Below, piece by piece: positions 1 through 8,072 of a DNA stretch of 64,000 nucleotides. A model generated the notes under the pieces. It saw only the letters and a program-made list of their open reading frames with translations. It ran no database searches and was not told the DNA's origin. Source of the DNA: an uncultured Spirochaetia bacterium (GTDB lineage Bacteria; Spirochaetota; Brachyspiria; Brachyspirales; Brachyspiraceae); contig CAMRBQ010000008.1 of assembly GCA_947040495.1 (NCBI GenBank), positions 1-64,000 on the forward strand. Reading direction: 5' to 3'. The position numbers and the translations under genes were made by a program. Within the stretch, counting starts at the first letter, position 1. The number at the start of each line of letters is the position of its first letter.

Positions 1-91
1 TATGACATCATAGCATAGACAGAAGATTGCCTTAGCAGATATATTTACTATAATATTTTCCACAAAATCCCTCTACCATTGTACATAAAAA

Positions 92-126
92 CCTTATGTT
101 GATAATATAACATTACTAACATAAGG
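92..126. promoter_or_regulatory. Inverted repeat, possible operator
   Basis: CCTTATGTT at 92-100 is matched exactly by its reverse complement AACATAAGG at 118-126, with 17 bases between. There is no run of T after it, so a terminator is unlikely. It lies about 240 bases upstream of a ROK-family repressor gene, where an autoregulatory operator would be expected. The operator role is an inference. Confidence 0.3.
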
Positions 127-143
127 CAGTATAGTCAAAAAAT

Positions 144-157
144 ATTGACAAGTCAAT
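144..157. promoter_or_regulatory. Palindrome ATTGAC-AA-GTCAAT, possible operator
   Basis: A 6+6 palindrome with a 2-base centre that also contains a TTGACA-like hexamer (145-150). An operator overlapping a -35 box would suit repression by the ROK protein encoded just downstream. No matching -10 box is obvious at the right distance, so this stays tentative. Confidence 0.25.
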
Positions 158-361
158 ACATTAAATTAAAAAATCAACAGAAGCTCAATATATTTAAAAA
201 ATACAAAAAAACTTGATAAATCAAAAATTATAGACTATACTTTTATTATAATCAATCATTACCAACATACTTTAATTCAGATAAAATGAGTGTTGCGAAG
301 TTTAAAATTACATAGTATAGTAAAAATCATTGCAAAATATTAAAAGCAAAAAGGTATATTT

Positions 362-1549
362 GTGAAGAATAAAATGAATGTTTCTGCTATTCGAAGAGGA
401 AATCAAGAAATGATTTTAAGAGAATTGCATATGGTAGATAAAACTTCTCGTACAGAATTGGCTAATAAATTGAATTTGAGCAAACCCGCAATTTCTGATA
501 ATTTGGTATCTTTGCTTAAATGTGGAATCATTAAAGAAGCGGGAGAAGAGAAGCCTACACAAAATGGAGGAAGGCGTCTTCAAATACTCAAGTTTAATCA
601 TCAATATTGTTATATCATAGCCATTGATTTAAATTATAAGGTCCCAATTTTTGTATTAAGCGATTTGAAAAATAATATAAAGCATGAATTTGAAATTAAA
701 GTTTCTGATATGGTAAATGAAGAAGTACAAATATCTATTATTGAACATGGAATTCACTTATTATTAAATGCAGGTGGTGTTAGTAAAAAAGAAGTGTTTT
801 GTATTGCTATCGCAAGCCCTGGAGTTTTTGATGAGGATGGAAAATTAGTTTCTAGTAATCCACGATTTACAGGCATAGATTGGAATAAATTTAATTTTAA
901 AGAAAGGTTAACTAAAGTTTTTGGGATTAAAATTATTATAATGAATGATATTAATGCAGCTGGTTTAGGTGAATGGTTGAGCGAACCTCAAACGCAAAAC
1001 TTTCTTTTAATTAGCTGTGGTAATGGCATAGGATCTAGCTTAATTCTTGATGGAATGTTATATGAAGGTAGAAATAAAACTGTCGGAGAAATTTATAATT
1101 ATGTGGATATGCAAAAAAGCAAAAATGGTAAAACCTTAGAAGAAAATATCTGTATACAATCTTTAATTGAAAAATGTAAAAAAAGCATGATAAATGGTTC
1201 CAAAACATGCATAAAACTTGAAGAAAATGAATCTCTAGATTTTGAAACTATTAGTCTAGCATATATGCAAGAAGATAAAATGGTTTGTAATATTGTGAAA
1301 GAAATTTGTGATGAATTATGCATAATGATTTGTAATTATGTAAATTTTATCCCAGTAGAAAAAGTTATATTATGCGGAGACTATGTAATATTTGGAGAGA
1401 TGTTTAAACAACGATTTGAACATAAATTTTCAAAGTATTGTCATACTGCCCCTAAAATTGTAGTATCATCTGCTGACAAACATAATGGTATTTATGGCGT
1501 ATTGTCAAGAGCAAGGGATTTACTATTTAAAGAAATTGTTGCATCGTAA
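362..1549 (+). CDS. ROK-family transcriptional regulator (NagC/XylR type)
   Basis: A 395-residue protein with an N-terminal winged helix-turn-helix (about residues 12-60, segment SRTELANKLNLSKPAISDNL) followed by a ROK sugar-kinase-like domain. The ROK phosphate-binding loop is degenerate, and the usual Cys-rich zinc motif (CxCGxxGC) is absent where NYVDMQKSKNGK is found, so this is a regulator and not a kinase. It probably senses a sugar or amino sugar. It starts the cluster for sialic-acid-type catabolism and likely controls it. The GTG start at 362 is preferred because AAGG lies 7 bases upstream; an ATG four codons later (374) is the alternative. Confidence 0.85.
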   Translation: MKNKMNVSAIRRGNQEMILRELHMVDKTSRTELANKLNLSKPAISDNLVSLLKCGIIKEAGEEKPTQNGGRRLQILKFNHQYCYIIAIDLNYKVPIFVLSDLKNNIKHEFEIKVSDMVNEEVQISIIEHGIHLLLNAGGVSKKEVFCIAIASPGVFDEDGKLVSSNPRFTGIDWNKFNFKERLTKVFGIKIIIMNDINAAGLGEWLSEPQTQNFLLISCGNGIGSSLILDGMLYEGRNKTVGEIYNYVDMQKSKNGKTLEENICIQSLIEKCKKSMINGSKTCIKLEENESLDFETISLAYMQEDKMVCNIVKEICDELCIMICNYVNFIPVEKVILCGDYVIFGEMFKQRFEHKFSKYCHTAPKIVVSSADKHNGIYGVLSRARDLLFKEIVAS

Positions 1550-1588
1550 ATTAGATTTTAATTTCATAAGTTTGAATTAAGATAAATA

Positions 1589-1630
1589 AAAGAAGGTCTA
1601 AAAGAGCTTTATGTTGGTGGAAGCACAGGA
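1589..1630 (+). pseudogene. Remnant of a second N-acetylneuraminate lyase gene
   Basis: This short stretch reads KEGLKELYVGGSTG in one frame. That matches the phosphate/carboxylate-binding segment EEGVKGLYVGGSSG of the complete lyase encoded at 3566-4486. The nucleotide match is imperfect, with mostly silent or conservative differences, so this looks like an old paralogous fragment and not a recent copy. No start codon or flanking lyase sequence remains. It lies between the regulator gene and the transporter gene, and probably marks where a gene was lost or replaced. Confidence 0.5.
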
Positions 1631-1646
1631 AAGAATAAAAGAATAA

Positions 1647-2558
1647 ATGAATAATGATTATTTTATTAGAATTTCATACATAATATTAATGGGCATTGGA
1701 TTTCCTATTATGAGATTTATGAGTATACATTTTGAAACTTTAAATAATAATGCTGTAAGATTTATTTCAGGAGGGATATTATTTATTTTAATTTGCTTAT
1801 TTAAATTCAGAGCAGAATTTAAAAAAATTTTAAAAGAACCCATTTTAATTTTTAAATTATTATTGTTATCTATATTTATGACTGGGAATATGTATTTTTT
1901 TATAAATGGATTAAAAAACACCTCAGCATTAACTGGAAGTCTATTCGTGATTTTAGCTATGCCTCTGGCTATAGTTATGGCATCTATTTTTTACAGGGAT
2001 GAAAGGAAAATAATAAAAAAGAAAAATTTTTACTTGGGAAGTTTTTTAGCAATTATGGGTTCTTTAATTTTTATTTTTTATGGAAATGAAAATAGTAATA
2101 ATACTGATTTTTTAAAAGGCTCAATGTTTTTAGGAACTGCTATTTTCATCCAATCTATTCAAAACTTATTAGTAAAAAATGTTGCCAAAAAATTACATGC
2201 AATTATTATTAGTGCTTCTACTGCTACTTTATCTGGAATGATTTATCTTATTTTAGCTACTCATACAAGAACAATAATTCAATTAAAAGAAGTTGGAACT
2301 GGTTTATTGATAGGTCTTGGTCTTGCAGGCATTTATGGTATGTTAACAGGTATGTTAATGGCATTTTATATCGTTCAAAAACAAGGTATTATCGTGTTTA
2401 ATCTTATTCAATTAATAATTCCTTTGTCAACTGCTGTTGTTGGATATTTTGCACTTGGAGAAAAAATAAATTTTCATCAAGGAATAGGTGCTCTTATTGT
2501 TATTGGTGGAAGTATTATTGCTTTAAAAAAGTTAGAGAGGGTGAAAAATAATGTATAA
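1647..2558 (+). CDS. EamA/DMT-superfamily transporter
   Basis: A 303-residue, very hydrophobic protein that looks like two EamA repeats of five membrane helices each, the usual size for the drug/metabolite transporter superfamily. It is predicted to sit in the inner membrane. The following oxidoreductase gene starts inside its last codons (8-base overlap at 2551-2558), so the two are translationally coupled. Because the neighbours handle a sialic-acid-like compound, uptake or exchange of that sugar or a derivative is a reasonable inference, but the family does not fix the substrate. The start ATG has only a weak upstream purine stretch. Confidence 0.8.
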   Translation: MNNDYFIRISYIILMGIGFPIMRFMSIHFETLNNNAVRFISGGILFILICLFKFRAEFKKILKEPILIFKLLLLSIFMTGNMYFFINGLKNTSALTGSLFVILAMPLAIVMASIFYRDERKIIKKKNFYLGSFLAIMGSLIFIFYGNENSNNTDFLKGSMFLGTAIFIQSIQNLLVKNVAKKLHAIIISASTATLSGMIYLILATHTRTIIQLKEVGTGLLIGLGLAGIYGMLTGMLMAFYIVQKQGIIVFNLIQLIIPLSTAVVGYFALGEKINFHQGIGALIVIGGSIIALKKLERVKNNV

Positions 2559-3492
2559 AGTTGGAATCATAGGATTAGGTCAAATAGCATACCATATAGA
2601 TAAAACAAAAATAACAAGTATATGTGATATTAACTATGATTTAGTAGAAGAAATAAAAAAAGATTGTGATATTTCTAAAGGTTATATTAATTATGAAAAA
2701 ATGCTAGAAGAAAATAATTTTGATATTATAAGTATTTGCCCCCCTATCCAAACTCATTTTGATATTATAAAAAAATGTATCGAAACTGGAGTTAAAGCAA
2801 TATTTTGTGAAAAGACTATTTCCTATTCTTTAGAAGAAGCCAATCAAATAATAGAATTACGTAAAAAAAATAACGTTGTTTTAGGAGTAAATTATATTTT
2901 ACGTTGGGATAATTTAAACAAAGAAATAAAAGAACTAATTGATACTGGAGTAATTGGAAAAATATATACGATTGTTGGTTATGGTGCTACGGCATTGCAT
3001 ACAAGTACAAGTCATCTTATTGATTTGATGGTTTACTTTAGTAATAATGCTACTCCTTTGTAGATTGTGGGAGAGAAACAAGAAGATTTTATTAGAATTG
3101 TGCATGGAGAAAAGGATTATGGAGGAATAGGGACTATAAAGTTTAGTACAGGAGTAATAGCTTTTATAAAAGGAACTAGTCTCTCACCTTTTAAATATAT
3201 GCTTGAATTGGATATTTTTGGAGAAAATGGTAGAATCAAGTTATACGATAATGGTTTAAGTTATAATTTATATCAATATTCTAAAGAAATTAATACAATT
3301 GGTTCGAATTATGAAGGTTTAAAATTAATAAAAACTAAAACTAAAGACACCGAGAATGAGAGAATGATTGAAGCTATTTTAGATATTATCAATTGTATGG
3401 AAAATGGTGGGCAACCACTTGCAAATGCTGAAACTTCAATAATTTCTATAAAAATTATTGAAGGAATAAAAACGTCTAGTAATATGTACTAA
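2551..3492 (+). pseudogene. Gfo/Idh/MocA oxidoreductase, interrupted by an in-frame TAG
   Basis: Reading one frame from 2551 to 3492 gives a full-length (313-codon) NAD(P)-dependent sugar oxidoreductase. It has an N-terminal Rossmann motif GIIGLGQIA, the catalytic-lysine segment FCEKT (normally EKP) near residue 92, and a SHLIDLM helix before the C-terminal domain. Codon 171 is TAG (3061-3063), and the reading resumes in the same frame at ATT GTG GGA. A CAG-to-TAG change would explain it. Family members include the oxidoreductase that opens 2,7-anhydro-N-acetylneuraminate, which would suit this cluster. It could be a true pseudogene, a sequencing error or a readthrough site. Confidence 0.8.
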
Positions 3493-3535
3493 CTTTATAA
3501 TAAAGAGGAATTATTTTATTATCTATTTTCAAAGA

Positions 3536-3544
3536 TGTTATAAT
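3536..3544 (+). promoter_or_regulatory. Extended -10 element upstream of the lyase gene
   Basis: TGTTATAAT fits an extended -10 box (TG-n-TATAAT), about 22 bases before the lyase start codon. A convincing -35 hexamer is not visible, which extended -10 promoters can tolerate. It would let the lyase and the downstream genes be transcribed independently of the disrupted oxidoreductase gene. Confidence 0.35.
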
Positions 3545-3565
3545 TAAAATTTCAAGGAGTTTCTT

Positions 3566-4486
3566 ATGTCAGATTTAAACAAATACAAAAATGTATTTCC
3601 AGCTTTCTATGCTTGTTATGATGATCAGGGTAATGTTTCGGGAGAACGTATCCAACAATTAGTAAATTTTTATATCGAAGAAGGTGTCAAAGGGCTTTAT
3701 GTTGGAGGCAGTTCGGGAGAATGTATCTATCAAACGTTAGATGAAAGAAAGTGCGTTTTAGAAAATGTTATGAAAGCTGCCAAAGGTAAATTAACTATTA
3801 TTGCCCATATAGGTGCACCCAATACTAGAGATAGCGTGCTTCTTGCCTTGCATGCAAAAGAGCACGGTGTTGATGCTTTGTCTTCTATTCCACCTATTTA
3901 TTTCCCGCTATCTGATTCTTCAGTAGAGTCCTATTGGACAGAAATGGCAACAGCAACAGATTTAGATTTCTTTATCTATAATATCCCTCAACTAACAAAT
4001 TATAATCTCTCAACTACAGTTTATCAAAACCTTCTCAAACTACCTCAAGTAATTGGTGTCAAAAATTCTTCTATGCCTGTATTAGATATTATGCTTAGAA
4101 AAATGCAGGCTACAAAAGAAGTGATTGTCTTTAATGGTCCTGATGAACAATATCTTGGTGGGCGTATTATGGGAGCCGATGGAGGAATAGGTGGAACTTA
4201 TGGTGTTATGCCTAAGCTTTTCTTGAAATTAGAAGAATTATATACAAAAAGAGAATTAGAAAAAGCACAAGAATTACAACAAAAAATCAATGAAATTATT
4301 GGATGTTTAACAAGTTTTTCAGCTCATATGTATTCTGTTGTAAAAGCTATTCTTAAACTAAAAGGCATTAATGTAGGAACAGGTCGTCCACCTCTTAAAT
4401 CTGTAGAACCACAAGATATTGATAAAATAAAAGAAGTAAGCAACCTTATTGATGAAACAATGAAAACATTTTGTAATGAGATATAG
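3566..4486 (+). CDS. nanA: N-acetylneuraminate lyase (DHDPS superfamily)
   Basis: A 306-residue TIM-barrel class I aldolase. The carboxylate-binding motif GGSSGE (47-52), the catalytic tyrosine in FIYNIP (Tyr138) and the Schiff-base lysine in GVKNSS (Lys166) are all present. The YNIPQLTNYN context is closer to sialic-acid lyases than to dihydrodipicolinate synthases. It would cleave N-acetylneuraminate to N-acetylmannosamine and pyruvate in the cytoplasm. AAGGAG lies 7-8 bases before the ATG. The YhcH-like gene follows 12 bases later. Another DHDPS-superfamily aldolase activity cannot be excluded. Confidence 0.82.
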   Translation: MSDLNKYKNVFPAFYACYDDQGNVSGERIQQLVNFYIEEGVKGLYVGGSSGECIYQTLDERKCVLENVMKAAKGKLTIIAHIGAPNTRDSVLLALHAKEHGVDALSSIPPIYFPLSDSSVESYWTEMATATDLDFFIYNIPQLTNYNLSTTVYQNLLKLPQVIGVKNSSMPVLDIMLRKMQATKEVIVFNGPDEQYLGGRIMGADGGIGGTYGVMPKLFLKLEELYTKRELEKAQELQQKINEIIGCLTSFSAHMYSVVKAILKLKGINVGTGRPPLKSVEPQDIDKIKEVSNLIDETMKTFCNEI

Positions 4487-4498
4487 GAGTAAATAAAA

Positions 4499-4948
4499 AT
4501 GGTATATACAAATATTAATTCTATACAAATTAAAGAATACTCTGGAATATTAAAAAAATCTTTAGAATATATGCTTGCCAATCAAAAATTATTTGAAACA
4601 CAAGAAGCAGGAAAATATGAGGTAGACCCTAGTTTTTTCTATATGATACAAGAGTATTCTTCTAAAGAAGAGGCCGTTTGGGAATCTCATAAAAAGTATT
4701 TAGATATTCAGTTTATTATTAGCGGTGAAGAAATAATAGAAGTCTCTGATATTAATCATGTAAAATCCATAGGTAATTATGATGATGAAAAAGATTTTTG
4801 TGCATTTGAAGGAGAAACTCAATTAACTGTTACAATGAATCCTGGAGACCTCACAATATTTTATCCAGAAGATGTACATAAACCGGGATTAAAAACGAAA
4901 AAAGGTTCTATACCAGTTAGAAAATGTTTGTTTAAAATTAAAATTTAA
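4499..4948 (+). CDS. YhcH/YjgK/YiaL family protein (NanQ-like)
   Basis: A 149-residue protein of the DUF386 cupin-like family. The family motifs are visible: WESHKKYLDIQ near residues 60-70 and a metal-site-like segment IFYPEDVHKPG near 120-130. E. coli YhcH (NanQ) belongs to this family and is linked to anomerisation of N-acetylneuraminate or its lyase products. Its place directly after the lyase gene, with a 12-base gap and GGAG before the start, supports that role here. The precise substrate is inferred from context. Confidence 0.8.
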   Translation: MVYTNINSIQIKEYSGILKKSLEYMLANQKLFETQEAGKYEVDPSFFYMIQEYSSKEEAVWESHKKYLDIQFIISGEEIIEVSDINHVKSIGNYDDEKDFCAFEGETQLTVTMNPGDLTIFYPEDVHKPGLKTKKGSIPVRKCLFKIKI

Positions 4949-4961
4949 ATAATTAAAATTC

Positions 4962-5002
4962 AAATAATACCTCCTAACTCTATAGTATGGGGGTATTATT
5001 TA
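4962..5002. terminator. Hairpin after the nanQ-like gene
   Basis: AATAATACC-T-CC on the left (from 4963) pairs with GG-G-GGTATTATT on the right (to about 5000), giving a near-perfect stem of about 12 bp with one mismatch and a loop of about 15 bases. It is followed by a T-rich but not pure T stretch. It would separate the lyase/YhcH genes from the esterase gene, either as a terminator or as an attenuator. Confidence 0.5.
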
Positions 5003-5027
5003 TTAAAAATACGCCAGTGAGGTATTT

Positions 5028-5843
5028 ATGCAAATTTTTGAACATAGTTTTAATGCTCAAAAAGAGCTTAAACGAAATATTACAGTACGAATAGCATTAC
5101 CTGATAACTATTCAAAAGATGAAACAATTCCTTTTATGCTTTTTCATGACGCACAAAATTTTTTCGATGTTTGGCAAGCACCAGAAACAAAAACTGGTAC
5201 TTTAACAATGCTAGATAATCTTTTTAAAGAAGGATTACAGCCTTTTGCTCTAGTTGGTATTGATACTTGGCAGGATAGAACATATTTAGAGCGTTTCACA
5301 GATTTTTCTCCATGGCAATCTAGCTCACTCTTTCAATATATTCCAGGCTGGACAGATGTCGCAGTATCTTCTGCGGGAGGAAGGGGTGATATTTATGCTG
5401 ATTTTATTATACAAGATATTATTCCCTCTATAGAAAAAAAATATTCCATAGGTGGAAGTGCAAAAATGAGAGGTATAGGTGGTTCTTCTATGGCAGCAAT
5501 GGCAAGTATTTATATAGGAACAAAATATAATACTATTTTTTCTCGTTTTGGATTTATGTCTCCTGCTTTATGGTGCTTCAAAGATGAATTCACACAATAC
5601 ATTTCTACAATTGAACCTTTTAAAAAATATGATCGTATTTATATGGATATAGGAAGAAAAGAAACAAGTGATGTCACTTATAAAGATTTTGAAAAAATAT
5701 ATTTAGAAGGTGCTGATATAATTTATCAATTGCTTAAAGAAAAATCTCAAAACATTCTTTACTATATTGAGGAAGAAGGAGAACATAATATGCTTTCTAT
5801 AAGAAGACGACTTCCTATGATGTTTCGTTATTTATGGGAATAA
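5028..5843 (+). CDS. Alpha/beta-hydrolase esterase (esterase D / enterochelin esterase-like)
   Basis: A 271-residue protein of the putative esterase family. It shows the FHDAQNFFD segment near 39-47, a nucleophile elbow GGSSMAA (151-157, Ser154 most likely catalytic) and a late histidine in GEHN (His253) that would complete the triad. There is no signal peptide, so it should be cytoplasmic. Its position at the end of the sialic-acid-type cluster suggests removal of acyl groups from a modified sialic acid, but this is context only. GAGG lies 6-7 bases before the ATG. It is followed by a hairpin and then convergent lolD. Confidence 0.7.
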   Translation: MQIFEHSFNAQKELKRNITVRIALPDNYSKDETIPFMLFHDAQNFFDVWQAPETKTGTLTMLDNLFKEGLQPFALVGIDTWQDRTYLERFTDFSPWQSSSLFQYIPGWTDVAVSSAGGRGDIYADFIIQDIIPSIEKKYSIGGSAKMRGIGGSSMAAMASIYIGTKYNTIFSRFGFMSPALWCFKDEFTQYISTIEPFKKYDRIYMDIGRKETSDVTYKDFEKIYLEGADIIYQLLKEKSQNILYYIEEEGEHNMLSIRRRLPMMFRYLWE

Positions 5844-5856
5844 TCTTGTAAGCAAT

Positions 5857-5891
5857 ATTGTAAAATAGCGAGGCTTTTTTCGCATTACAAT
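5857..5891. terminator. Hairpin between the convergent esterase and lolD genes
   Basis: ATTGTAA (5857-5863) pairs with TTACAAT (5885-5891), with an inner GCGA/TCGC stem and a T-run in the loop region. It lies in the gap between two converging genes, where a bidirectional terminator is expected. The T tract is not in the classic position after the stem, so efficiency is uncertain. Confidence 0.4.
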
Positions 5892-6007
5892 TATAGCATT
5901 AGGAAAGACCATATAGTTATAATAAAAGTCAATTTTTAAATTAAATATAGTGTATAATTTTTTGCAGCAAATATTAGAATTTCACTTAACAAGAATTAAT
6001 AGAATGC

Positions 6008-6691
6008 TTATTGCAAAATATTGCCCGATTCCATTCTAAGTGTTCTATTTGCATATTCCGCGATAGAATGAGAATGAGTAACTATTATAAGAGTAGCATT
6101 TCTTTCTTTTGTAAGCGTCCATAAAATCTCTTGTATTAAAACAGCATTTTTTTTGTCGAGATTCCCAGTAGGCTCATCGGCTAATATTATTTCTGGCTCA
6201 TTAATTAAAGCACGAGCAATGGCAACCCTCTGTGCCTCCCCTCCTGATAATTCACCTATCTTATGATTTATCCTATCTGCTATACCCACCCTCTCGAGCA
6301 AATAAGTAGATTTTTCTTTAGCCAATTTTTTATCATATTTATTTATTAAAAACGGTATCATCACATTTTCAAGTGCTGTAAATTCATTTAAGAGATTATG
6401 AAATTGGAAAATATATCCTATCATCGTATTTCTAAATATAGCAAGTTCAGTCTCTTTCATCTTATGTATTTTTTTATCTCTAATGTCAATACTACCATTT
6501 GTAGCATCATCAATGCCACCAATAATATTTAACAAAGTAGTTTTACCACTACCACTTTCACCCATAATCGAAACTATTTCATTTTTATATATACTTAAAT
6601 TAATAGCATTAAGGACTCTAACTGTAGGAGGACCCTTATATGTTTTGTCCAATTTTTTTATATCTATAATAATTTTTTTATTTTCATTCAT
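6008..6691 (-). CDS. lolD: Lipoprotein-releasing ABC transporter ATP-binding protein
   Basis: A 227-residue ABC ATPase. Walker A GESGSGKT is at 44-51, the Q-loop glutamine at 96, the signature LSGGE at 148-152, and Walker B IILADEP at 168-174 followed by TGNLD. This is the LolD/MacB subfamily pattern. It follows the permease gene with a 19-base gap, so the two form a lolC/E-lolD operon that would extract lipoproteins from the inner membrane for outer-membrane delivery. A MacB-type or FtsE-like role is less likely because the neighbouring permease has LolC/E features. Confidence 0.85.
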   Translation of the reverse strand: MNENKKIIIDIKKLDKTYKGPPTVRVLNAINLSIYKNEIVSIMGESGSGKTTLLNIIGGIDDATNGSIDIRDKKIHKMKETELAIFRNTMIGYIFQFHNLLNEFTALENVMIPFLINKYDKKLAKEKSTYLLERVGIADRINHKIGELSGGEAQRVAIARALINEPEIILADEPTGNLDKKNAVLIQEILWTLTKERNATLIIVTHSHSIAEYANRTLRMESGNILQ

Positions 6692-6710
6692 AAATTATAA
6701 CCATATATAT

Positions 6711-8024
6711 TTACTCATAACGCAATACCAAAGCAGGTTTATATTTGGTTGCCATATAAGCGGGCACTATAGCAAATATAACAGACAACAAAAATGATGA
6801 AACTGCCACAAGGATTATTTGACTAGGATATAGTATCGTAGGCAATCCGCCACTTATATAATAAATATCTTCTGGGAAAAACTCTGGTATATGTGGAATT
6901 AGAATAGTGTCACTAAAAATACTAGGAAGAAAAAATATAATATTCACAAAAAATTGCAGTACAATTCTAACTATTTCCAAAACCTCATTTACATGGATAG
7001 CCAAAAATATCCCCGACAATACCCCAAGTATCGTACCAATTAAACCTATGATTGTGCCCTCGAGGAAAAATATCTTTGCAATATTTGAAGGACGCATTCC
7101 AAGTGTTTTTATAATAGCAATATCACGCCTCTTATCTTTAACAAAAATTATCTGTGTTGATGCAATATTAAGCGATGCCACTAAAATAATAAAAAACAAT
7201 ATTAATGTAAGCATGGTTTTTTCTGTACGCAGGGCATTGAAAAAATTCCTATCAAATAACATCCAAGGCATAACATTATATTGTTTATCTGTTTGCTGAT
7301 TCAAATCCATAGCAATTCTATCAGCCTTATAAAAATCATCAAGTTTTATAGCAACACCACTTACAGCACCACTATAGCCCGCCATTTCTCTCGCCAAATG
7401 AAGTGAAGTTATAATAACTTTGCTATCATATTCATAGTAGCCCGTTTTATAAATACCCGATATAGTAAGCGTTTTTTTTGAAGGCTTAAATCCAACCTCA
7501 AATGAACCAGCCGCTGTAATAACATCAATAGTATCGCCTATTTGAAGGGCATAATTATGTGCCATTTCACTGCCTATAACAACATTTGAATATGAGCTAC
7601 TCAGGTCAGCCGAGCCTTCTACAAAATCAAAGTATTTTATATAATCTTTATCTCTAGTAAAAACTTGCTCATCCAATGCCATAACATTAATAAGCATTGT
7701 AAATGTATAAGTACGCATAATAGCAGGCATCGCGATATATTCATGCACGCTTGTAACACTTTTGCCAGTTTTTGCAATATCCATTATTTCCTTATAATCA
7801 TAAAGAGGCTCATCACCATATGCAGACACATTTATATGAGCACGCATACCAAGTATTTTATCTCTAATATCCTCTTGAAAGCCATTCATAACCGAAAGTA
7901 CAGTTATCATAACCATGTTGCCAACTAAAATACCAAATATACATAAAAAGGTGATAACAGATACAAAAGAAACTTTACGTTTAGCCATTAAATATCTAAG
8001 ACCAAGCATAAGTTCTAGTCGCAT
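6711..8024 (-). CDS. Lipoprotein-releasing ABC transporter permease, LolC/LolE family
   Basis: A 437-residue permease with one N-terminal membrane helix (about 20-45, with GILVGNMVMITVLSVMNGF), a large periplasmic MacB-like domain (about 50-270), and three C-terminal helices separated by a long loop. The start MRLELMLGLRYL and the MNGFQ segment are typical of LolC/E. Only one such permease is present, so the complex may be a homodimer. AAAGGTGAT precedes the start. The gene lies 49 bases after rpoC on the same strand and may be cotranscribed with it. Confidence 0.85.
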   Translation of the reverse strand: MRLELMLGLRYLMAKRKVSFVSVITFLCIFGILVGNMVMITVLSVMNGFQEDIRDKILGMRAHINVSAYGDEPLYDYKEIMDIAKTGKSVTSVHEYIAMPAIMRTYTFTMLINVMALDEQVFTRDKDYIKYFDFVEGSADLSSSYSNVVIGSEMAHNYALQIGDTIDVITAAGSFEVGFKPSKKTLTISGIYKTGYYEYDSKVIITSLHLAREMAGYSGAVSGVAIKLDDFYKADRIAMDLNQQTDKQYNVMPWMLFDRNFFNALRTEKTMLTLILFFIILVASLNIASTQIIFVKDKRRDIAIIKTLGMRPSNIAKIFFLEGTIIGLIGTILGVLSGIFLAIHVNEVLEIVRIVLQFFVNIIFFLPSIFSDTILIPHIPEFFPEDIYYISGGLPTILYPSQIILVAVSSFLLSVIFAIVPAYMATKYKPALVLRYE

Positions 8025-8072
8025 CAGCTATCACCTTTGTTACTTTTTATAATTATCGAACAATAGAGATTC

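Larger units (their letters stand above)
1..361. other. Non-coding leader of the sialic-acid-type cluster
   Basis: No credible gene is visible in these 361 bases. The stretch is extremely AT-rich and lies upstream of the ROK regulator gene. It holds a perfect 9-bp inverted repeat (92-100 with 118-126), a 14-bp palindrome ATTGACAAGTCAAT at 144-157, and three copies of the octamer AGTATAGT (129-136, 314-321, and reversed at 234-241). These fit a regulatory region for the regulator and the catabolic genes downstream, but no single -35/-10 pair stands out enough to call. Confidence 0.5.
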
